Assembly: GCA_020846135.1 (NCBI GenBank)
Contig: JADLEK010000053.1
Span: 1-64,000, forward strand
From: Gammaproteobacteria bacterium
Lineage (GTDB): Bacteria > Pseudomonadota > Gammaproteobacteria > Competibacterales > Competibacteraceae
Reading direction: 5' to 3'
DNA length: 64,000 bases
Part shown: positions 58,480 to 64,000 of the stretch, one piece after another
Numbering within the stretch: position 1 is the stretch's first letter
Layout: each line of letters starts with the position of its first letter
Program-made: the position numbers and the translations under genes
The notes under the pieces: generated by a model
Told to the model about the DNA's origin: nothing
Databases searched by the model: none
Seen by the model: the letters and a program-made list of their open reading frames with translations, nothing else

Positions 58480-59288
58480 GATTCGACTCTCAAGCTGATT
58501 TCACCGCCGACATACGGATTGATTTCTCCAGATGCCGTTTCCAGCAATAATGCGCCAGTCGCATTAACACCTCGGGCAATACCGATCATGGCCTTGTTAA
58601 GCATTTTCAATCGCACTTTCCGGCCAATGATGACATCAAATCTGGCCCATTCATCAGTCAGATCCGCAAAACCGCCTTGCTCAAACTGGATAAAAACCGC
58701 GATAAGTTCATTGATCAACATGGCGGCAAGCGAGTTACGGGAAATAGCGCTTGTCGCCAGAATTTCCTGTAAATCTACCCACGGCTGATCAATCAGTTCA
58801 CTGGTCTGGGGCGGCAGATTGACATTCAGGCCAATCCCCGCCACTACATAAAATGCGCCGGCGTCACTGCCCGATTCCAGCAAAATGCCGCCCAGTTTGC
58901 GCTCTCGCCACCAAATATCATTTGGCCACTTGAGACCAACCTCTGCGACGCCAAGCCGTTGCACCGTGCGGGCCACCGCAATCCCGGTCGCCAGACTCAA
59001 GCCGCTTAAGGCATCCGGCGGCAGGTGAAAGCGCCACAGCAGCGACAGCGCCAGACTAGCGCCAAAGGGGGTTATCCAAGAGCGCCCCAAGCGCCCCCGA
59101 CCAGCGCTCTGCTGTTCCGCCAGACAGATCGCGCCGCCCAGCCAGTTTTCCCGCGCTCCCGCCTGTAAATAAGCATTGGTGGAATCCAGCTCCTGAAAAA
59201 CCTCCAACCGGCTTAATGCCGATCGCGCCGTAGTCGTTAATCCGGCCAGGATCGATTCCCGATCCAGCAAGTCCAATACGCCGCTCAT
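58476..59288 (-). CDS. birA: Biotin-[acetyl-CoA carboxylase] ligase without N-terminal HTH
   Basis: A 270-residue biotin protein ligase. Catalytic motifs are SAGRGRLGRSW and GLKWPNDIWW; the C-terminal SH3-like domain includes VNATGALLLETASGE. The N-terminus starts within what would be the end of the winged-helix repressor domain in E. coli BirA (LLDRESILAGL), so most of the DNA-binding domain is absent and biotin-operon repression is unlikely. ATG 59288 is preferred for ribosome-site spacing; ATG 59297 is nine bases upstream. Confidence 0.9.
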   Translation of the reverse strand: MSGVLDLLDRESILAGLTTTARSALSRLEVFQELDSTNAYLQAGARENWLGGAICLAEQQSAGRGRLGRSWITPFGASLALSLLWRFHLPPDALSGLSLATGIAVARTVQRLGVAEVGLKWPNDIWWRERKLGGILLESGSDAGAFYVVAGIGLNVNLPPQTSELIDQPWVDLQEILATSAISRNSLAAMLINELIAVFIQFEQGGFADLTDEWARFDVIIGRKVRLKMLNKAMIGIARGVNATGALLLETASGEINPYVGGEISLRVES

Positions 59289-59314
59289 CAAATTCATTCC
59301 GCTTGGGCATCAAT

Positions 59315-59347
59315 AAAAACCGCTTTCCTCCGTGCGGACGAAAGCGG
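59315..59347 (-). terminator. Intrinsic terminator at the end of the cco cluster
   Basis: CCGCTTTC (59320-59327) pairs with GAAAGCGG (59340-59347), with an inner CCG/CGG extension. On the minus strand five T residues follow (59319-59315). It separates the cbb3 maturation cluster from birA. The region 59348-59501 between it and the short ORF holds another small stem (GGCG/CGCC near 59410) but no gene that I can support. Confidence 0.78.
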
Positions 59348-59501
59348 CGCATCCCCCTACAGCGATCTGGTTGAGTGGACTTTTCCCTTCCCTGGATAAG
59401 GAAGGGTGGCGCGAAACGCCGGGGTAGTTTGACCCGGACTTTGCGCCACTCATCCAGCGACGAGTTCAGATGGCAGAGAGTGGTCAGATGCAAGAGAGGG
59501 G

Positions 59502-59603
59502 TTAGAACAGGTTATTCCAGGGAATAACCGAGAGAAAACTCAGCCACGCGGCCACAATCATGATAAAAATAATAATCAGCGGGAAATTTTCAAAGGTAAA
59601 CAT
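59502..59603 (-). CDS. 33-residue single-helix membrane protein in the cco cluster
   Basis: ATG 59603-59601 opens a 33-codon frame to TAA 59504-59502. After MFTFENF comes one hydrophobic helix, PLIIIFIMIVAAWLSFLSVI, and the short tail PWNNLF. GGAG lies ten bases upstream. It follows ccoS by 52 bases on the same strand and precedes the terminator. Its size, single helix and position suggest a small accessory subunit of an oxidase, like CcoM or CcoQ types, but I do not recognise the sequence and a chance ORF cannot be excluded. Confidence 0.5.
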   Translation of the reverse strand: MFTFENFPLIIIFIMIVAAWLSFLSVIPWNNLF

Positions 59604-59655
59604 GGGTGCTTTTCTCCAAGCAGGTTTTAGTGAAAATGCCAAAAAAAAAACGGAT

Positions 59656-59853
59656 TCATCCATCCAGAGAATGATCATCCTTCCGAGACTGGCTGGATCG
59701 GGGAATACGCGGATCGTCGTCGTCCATCAGAATTCGGTGGGCCGGGCCATCCAGATCGTCAAACTGGCCGGTGCGCACCGCCCACAAAAAGGCCCATAAC
59801 GCGACCCCCATGACGCCCAGCGCCATGGGAATCAACAGATACAGAATCCGCAT
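59656..59853 (-). CDS. ccoS: cbb3-type oxidase assembly protein CcoS
   Basis: A 65-residue membrane protein. One N-terminal helix (YLLIPMALGVMGVALWAFLWAV) is followed by the CcoS motif GQFDDLDGPAHRILMDDD and a charged tail. CcoS is needed for cofactor insertion into cbb3 oxidase in Rhodobacter. It lies 32 bases after ccoI on the same strand. Confidence 0.93.
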   Translation of the reverse strand: MRILYLLIPMALGVMGVALWAFLWAVRTGQFDDLDGPAHRILMDDDDPRIPRSSQSRKDDHSLDG

Positions 59854-59885
59854 CAGGCGACTCCTCCCAATGATAAGACGGTCGT

Positions 59886-62372
59886 TTATTCAGACTGCCG
59901 CAGCCGCAGCGCATTCACCATGACCAGCAAGGAACTGAACGACATCCCCAGCGCCGACATCCACGGGGTCAGCCAACCTCCGGCGGCCAACGGCACCGCC
60001 AGCAGATTGTATCCGATAGCCCAGGCGAAATTCTCACGCATGATCAATAAGGTTTGCCGGGCTTTGTCCACCCCGGCCACCAGATGCGCCAGCCGTTCAG
60101 TCAGCAGAATCATGTCGGCGGTCGCGTGCGCCAGTTGGGTGCCGCTGCCCATAGCCAGCGAGACCTGGGCTGCCGCCAGCACCGGCGCATCGTTCACCCC
60201 ATCGCCGACCATCGCCACCACCGCGCCCTGCCGTTGCCACTCCCGCAGCCGATCCAGCTTGTCCTGCGGGGTCATCCCGCCGCTAGCTTCAACAATCCCG
60301 ACCTCGCGGGCAATGTCCGCCGCCGCTTCCGAGCGGTCGCCGCTCAATAAGGTCACGGTTAGCCCTCGCGCTTGCAAGGCCGCGACGGCTGCCGCCGCGC
60401 CGGGGCGCAAGGCGTCGGTCAGGCGGAACCAGGCCAGCAACCCGGTTTCATCGCCCAGCGCGACCCGGATGCCCGCGGTGTCACCCCCGGCTGGCTGGAT
60501 CACCGTTGCGCCACTCAGCCCGGCGACAAATTCGGGCCGGCCAATCCGGTAGCAACGCCCCTCAAGCCAGCCTTCAACGCCGCTGCCGGGGGTGTTCCGC
60601 AACTCGGTCGCAGTCAACATGATCGGCCCGGCAGCTTCCGCCAAGGCCCGCCCAACCGGATGTTCCGAGCCGCGCTCCAAGGCCGCCGCCAGCGCCAAAC
60701 TGCGCGGACCGTCCAGATCAGCCATCGGTTCTACTGCTGCCACCTGCGGCCGGCCATAAGTCAGGGTGCCGGTTTTATCGAAGATGACGTGAGTGGCTTG
60801 CGCCAGGGTTTCCAGGGCATGGCCGCGGGTGGTTAGAACGCCAAGCCGGGTCAAGGCGCCGGTCGCCGCGACAATCGCGGTCGGGGTCGCCAGCGACAAC
60901 GCACAGGGGCAACTTACCACCAGCACCGCCAGGGTAATACGGAACGCGGTATCGAAATCACTGAGGGTCCACCAGGCGATAAACACCACCGCTGCAACGC
61001 TCAGCAAGGCGCTGACAAACCAGCCGGCGATCCGGTCGGCCAGCAAGGCCAGGCGCGGCTTCTCGCCCTGAGCGCGATCCAGCAGCCGCACAATCGCCGA
61101 CAACACGGTATCTGCGCCGACTTTTTCAATCTGCATCACCAGCGGACTTTCGACATTCACCGAACCGCCGATCAGAGGTTCGCCAGCCTGTTTGGGTAAC
61201 GGCAAACTTTCACCGGTCAGCAGCGATTCATCGACGCTGCTCACCCCTTCCAGCACCCGGCCATCGGCGGGAATCGTCGCGCCGGGCCGCAACAGCACCC
61301 GGTCGCCGGGAACCAGTTCAGCGATGGGAACCACGGTTTCGCCGCCCGACTGATCCAGTCGGGTCGCCATCGCCGGCAGCATCCGCACCAGCGCCTCGGA
61401 AATCTGGCCGGCCCGATGCCGGGCGGTCATTTCCAGAAACCGTCCGGTCAGCAGGAAAAAGGCGAACATGGTGACGGAATCGTAATAAACCTCGCCGCCA
61501 CCGTTGATGGTGTACCAGACACTGGCGATAAACGCGGCGCTCATCGCCAATGCGACCGGGACATCCATCCCTAATTGCCGGTTGCGTAAATCGCGCCACG
61601 CACCAATAAAAAACGGTTGGGCGGAGTAGCCGATCACGGGTATGGTTAAAATTATGCACATCCAGCGCATAAAATTCTTCATCCCGGATTCCATGCCGTG
61701 ATAATCGCCGGCATACAGGCCCACTGCCAGCATCATCACCTGCATCGCCCCGATTCCGGCAATCGCCAGGCGGCGTAATGCGACCGTGCGTTCCCGTTTC
61801 TGAATCGCTTCCTGGCGGTTAGGATCAAAGGGATGGGCGATATAGCCAATCGCGGCAATCGCAGCCAGAATCGCGCTAAGTTTGATCTGCTGCTCGTCCC
61901 AGCGTACCTGGGCGCGGTGGGTGGAGTAATTGACCCAAAACTCCAGAACCCCCGGCAAGGCGTTGACATGGCGTTCACTGAGCCAGACACAGGCGGCGCA
62001 GACAATCCCTTCCAGCATCAGCGCGGCTTCGCGGACATGCTCGCCTTCAACCCGGACAAAGCTTTTTTGCAAATCGGCCCGGTCGTACAACTCCAGTCCA
62101 CGCAGTTGCTCGGGAATCAAATCCTCGGGCCGTTTTGAATTGACGGTGCGATGCTGGTAAAAATTAGTCAGTCCGGCAGCGACAATCGCTTCGGCCACGG
62201 CTTCACAGCCATGGCAACACATCGGGCGGGGCTGGCCGTTAATGACCACGGTAAAATGGATATTCGGCGGAACCGGCAGACCACAATGGAAACAGTCCAG
62301 TGCGGCATGAGTAGAAGGTAATCCGCACCGGAGGGGATCAGGATCAACCGGCGCTACTTGCGAATTAATCAT
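59886..62372 (-). CDS. ccoI: Copper-translocating P-type ATPase CcoI (FixI)
   Basis: An 828-residue P1B-type ATPase that supplies copper for cbb3 oxidase. The N-terminus has Cys pairs CFHCGLP and CCHGC, then a degenerate metal-binding domain with GIVCAACVW. Eight helices follow, with the metal motif SCPCALSLATP, the phosphorylation site FDKTGTLTYG, the TGES actuator motif (LLTGESLPL) and the hinge MVGDGVNDAPVL. ATG 62372 follows GGA by six bases; a TTG at 62390 would overlap the preceding stop. ccoNOP are not in the window. Confidence 0.95.
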   Translation of the reverse strand: MINSQVAPVDPDPLRCGLPSTHAALDCFHCGLPVPPNIHFTVVINGQPRPMCCHGCEAVAEAIVAAGLTNFYQHRTVNSKRPEDLIPEQLRGLELYDRADLQKSFVRVEGEHVREAALMLEGIVCAACVWLSERHVNALPGVLEFWVNYSTHRAQVRWDEQQIKLSAILAAIAAIGYIAHPFDPNRQEAIQKRERTVALRRLAIAGIGAMQVMMLAVGLYAGDYHGMESGMKNFMRWMCIILTIPVIGYSAQPFFIGAWRDLRNRQLGMDVPVALAMSAAFIASVWYTINGGGEVYYDSVTMFAFFLLTGRFLEMTARHRAGQISEALVRMLPAMATRLDQSGGETVVPIAELVPGDRVLLRPGATIPADGRVLEGVSSVDESLLTGESLPLPKQAGEPLIGGSVNVESPLVMQIEKVGADTVLSAIVRLLDRAQGEKPRLALLADRIAGWFVSALLSVAAVVFIAWWTLSDFDTAFRITLAVLVVSCPCALSLATPTAIVAATGALTRLGVLTTRGHALETLAQATHVIFDKTGTLTYGRPQVAAVEPMADLDGPRSLALAAALERGSEHPVGRALAEAAGPIMLTATELRNTPGSGVEGWLEGRCYRIGRPEFVAGLSGATVIQPAGGDTAGIRVALGDETGLLAWFRLTDALRPGAAAAVAALQARGLTVTLLSGDRSEAAADIAREVGIVEASGGMTPQDKLDRLREWQRQGAVVAMVGDGVNDAPVLAAAQVSLAMGSGTQLAHATADMILLTERLAHLVAGVDKARQTLLIMRENFAWAIGYNLLAVPLAAGGWLTPWMSALGMSFSSLLVMVNALRLRQSE

Positions 62373-62386
62373 TAGCAGTCCATTGG

Positions 62387-63934
62387 TCAAAGTGGATCGG
62401 ACGGTTCCATCACCGGCGATGACCAGAGCGCCGCCTGATTTTTGCCGGCCTGTTTCGCCGCAACCATCGCCGCTTCGGCGGATTGCGTCAGCGCTTGGGC
62501 GTCTTCGGTATGCAGCGGATACAACACCAAGCCAATGCTGGCCGAAGCCGGGATAATAATGCCGCCGGTTAGTCTGAACGGTTCCGAGAGCCGGGCGATC
62601 AACGCCTCGGCGACCCGTGTTACCGCCGCCAAATCAGTCACCGCCGGCAGAATCGCCGCGAATTCGTCGCCGCCCATCCGGGCCACGGTGTCGCTTTCGC
62701 GCAACCGGTTCCGCAAGCGTAACGCCACCTGTTGCAACAATTCATCACCGGCGGCATGACCCAAGCGGTCGTTGATCGCTTTGAACCCATCCAGATCGAT
62801 CCACAGCAGCGCCACATTCTGCCGTTCCCGGTTCGCCCGGCGCAGGGTTTGCTCCAGCCGTTCTCGAAACAGGACCCGGTTCGGCAACTCGGTCAGGGAA
62901 TCGTAATGGGCCTGGACCCGAAGCTGCTGATCCTTGCGCCGCGTTTCAGTCACGTCGCTAAAAATCAGGATGGAACCGGAGAGCGGTTGCTGGACTGCCT
63001 CGAACAGGTGTACCCAATAGGCCGATACCCAGAGACCGCTACCCTGCAGACGAAATTCAATTCGGTGGACCTGGCTGGAGGCGCGGTTGATGTCCCAGGC
63101 GAATTTAACGTAGTCGCGGCTGTCAAGGTGGACAAAGTCGAAGAAGTGTCGTCCCCAAGCCGCCTGCTCGGCACAGTCCGTCAAGGCGCAGCCGACCGGG
63201 TTGAGATAACGACAGTGGCCTTCGATATCGAGCTCGGCGATACCGACCGGTGCAGCATTAACCAGGATGCGCAGATGGCGCTCCCGCTCGGTCAGTTCCT
63301 GGTTGGCCAGGCGCAATTCACGGATGATGGTCACCACCTCCCGCTCCAGGCGTATCACATGGGTGCGTAACGCCTCGCGGGCCTGCCAATGCGGGGTGAT
63401 GTCAAGCGCCGTGCCCCGATAGCCGCGCAGCTTGCCGAATTCATCCAGCAGCGGAATGCCATTGATCCGCACCCAGCGCGGCGGCTGATGAGGAGCAAGC
63501 TGGACCGACAGTTCGAGATTGCGAAACGGGCGGCAGGCGGTAATTGCGGCCTTGAGTACAGCCAGATCCGGGGCCTCCGGAAATAGCGATAGCCAGCGCT
63601 GGCCGAGCTGGAGCTTGAAAAATTGCGCTAGGATACCGTTCAGCACGGTAAAGCCGCCCCGGGCGTCCGTTTCCCACAGCAAGTCGTTGGAGACCTTGGC
63701 GAAGTCGCGGTATTGCTGAAGGTTCGTGCGGCAGAGCGCCAGTTCACCGCCCAGCAACAGTCCCAGCGTGGCCAGGGTCAATGCCGCCCATGGTGATGCC
63801 AGCAGGTAATTGCCATAACCGAATAAGGCCAGCAGCAGAGTCAGGTTCAGCATCGCAACACGGCGGGTTTTCCCCGCTGCGACAGAGGTTGGCGGCGATT
63901 CAGGCGGGATAGCCTGAGCGGCAGGTTGGGTCAT
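62387..63934 (-). CDS. Membrane-associated PAS-PAS-GGDEF diguanylate cyclase
   Basis: A 515-residue signalling protein. Two N-terminal helices (about 28-70: LNLTLLLALFGYGNYLL, LTLATLGLLLGGELAL) are followed by two PAS domains (about 75-170 and 205-325, with LRILVNAAPVGIAELD), a coiled linker and a GGDEF domain. The active site GGDEF is at 421-425, and the inhibitory RxxD site (RESD) is five residues before it, so it should make cyclic di-GMP under product control. No EAL domain. ATG 63934 is likely; ATG 63967 is in frame. It ends 14 bases before ccoI, suggesting one operon. Confidence 0.88.
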   Translation of the reverse strand: MTQPAAQAIPPESPPTSVAAGKTRRVAMLNLTLLLALFGYGNYLLASPWAALTLATLGLLLGGELALCRTNLQQYRDFAKVSNDLLWETDARGGFTVLNGILAQFFKLQLGQRWLSLFPEAPDLAVLKAAITACRPFRNLELSVQLAPHQPPRWVRINGIPLLDEFGKLRGYRGTALDITPHWQAREALRTHVIRLEREVVTIIRELRLANQELTERERHLRILVNAAPVGIAELDIEGHCRYLNPVGCALTDCAEQAAWGRHFFDFVHLDSRDYVKFAWDINRASSQVHRIEFRLQGSGLWVSAYWVHLFEAVQQPLSGSILIFSDVTETRRKDQQLRVQAHYDSLTELPNRVLFRERLEQTLRRANRERQNVALLWIDLDGFKAINDRLGHAAGDELLQQVALRLRNRLRESDTVARMGGDEFAAILPAVTDLAAVTRVAEALIARLSEPFRLTGGIIIPASASIGLVLYPLHTEDAQALTQSAEAAMVAAKQAGKNQAALWSSPVMEPSDPL

Positions 63935-64000
63935 ATCTCTGAAAGCGAGAACGCTATTGCAGGTCATTCGGGCAGCGGGTTAGCCGCCAGCCATTGCCGA

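Noticed and set aside
59056-59493. 145-codon minus-strand frame between the cco cluster and birA
   Set aside because: It runs through the terminator hairpin and then antisense-free but out of frame over birA; composition is not protein-like.

Overview
The window looks like the chromosome of a polyhydroxyalkanoate-storing, respiring gammaproteobacterium. Four gene neighbourhoods are typical of Gammaproteobacteria: gmhA/diaA-dolP; petABC followed by sspB; mnmA-hflD; and yhbY, rlmE, ftsH, folP, glmM, tpiA, secG, tRNA-Leu(GAG), nuoA-N. Two phasin-type proteins point to PHA granules. A family close to the Competibacteraceae or Chromatiales would fit, but that is inference. Nearly all genes look like intact core chromosome. 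No rRNA, CRISPR array, prophage or complete insertion sequence was seen.

Layout. 1-0.8 kb: two broken gene ends (hybrid-kinase receiver, PD-(D/E)XK nuclease). 0.9-2.3 kb: SIS isomerase, DolP lipoprotein and an overlooked 59-codon ORF. 2.4-5.4 kb: sspB and the cytochrome bc1 operon (minus). 5.6-7.9 kb: phasin with palindromic upstream sites, mnmA, hflD (plus). 7.9-12.5 kb: a four-gene ABC-2/HlyD/NodT efflux operon (minus). 12.7-15.3 kb: relA and a haem c lipoprotein (minus). 15.5-19.5 kb: grpE-dnaK-dnaJ behind a probable sigma-32 promoter. 19.5-19.95 kb: a chimera of HsdR and RHH-antitoxin remnants. 20-21 kb: lipA. 21-25.3 kb: a liv operon lacking livF and interrupted by hicB plus a dead hicA. 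25.4-31.5 kb: ttcA, ydcH-like gene, phasin-HhH gene, a large DUF349 gene and an EamA transporter.

31.5-50.5 kb (minus): prkB, an incomplete Mrp antiporter module (fused A/B plus C only), a terminator, a DUF2818 gene, and the full 14-gene nuo operon for complex I. 50.6-57.6 kb: tRNA-Leu(GAG), secG, tpiA, glmM, folP, ftsH, rlmE, a small membrane protein, yhbY and tRNA-Leu(TAA). 57.7-59.3 kb: coaX-birA. 59.3-64 kb: a probable operon of a PAS-GGDEF cyclase, ccoI, ccoS and a 33-codon membrane ORF, ending in a terminator.

How it fits together. NADH dehydrogenase, bc1 and the cbb3 oxidase maturation genes give an electron-transport chain to a high-affinity oxidase. RelA, DnaK/DnaJ/GrpE, FtsH and SspB cover stress and proteolysis. 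Most genes are standard. The more unusual features are the toxin-antitoxin module inside the liv operon with a doubly inactivated toxin, the orphan Mrp A/B-C pair next to complex I, the diguanylate cyclase placed with cbb3 maturation genes, two short ORFs below common gene-calling limits, and several decayed accessory fragments. I found no convincing large, wholly undescribed system.
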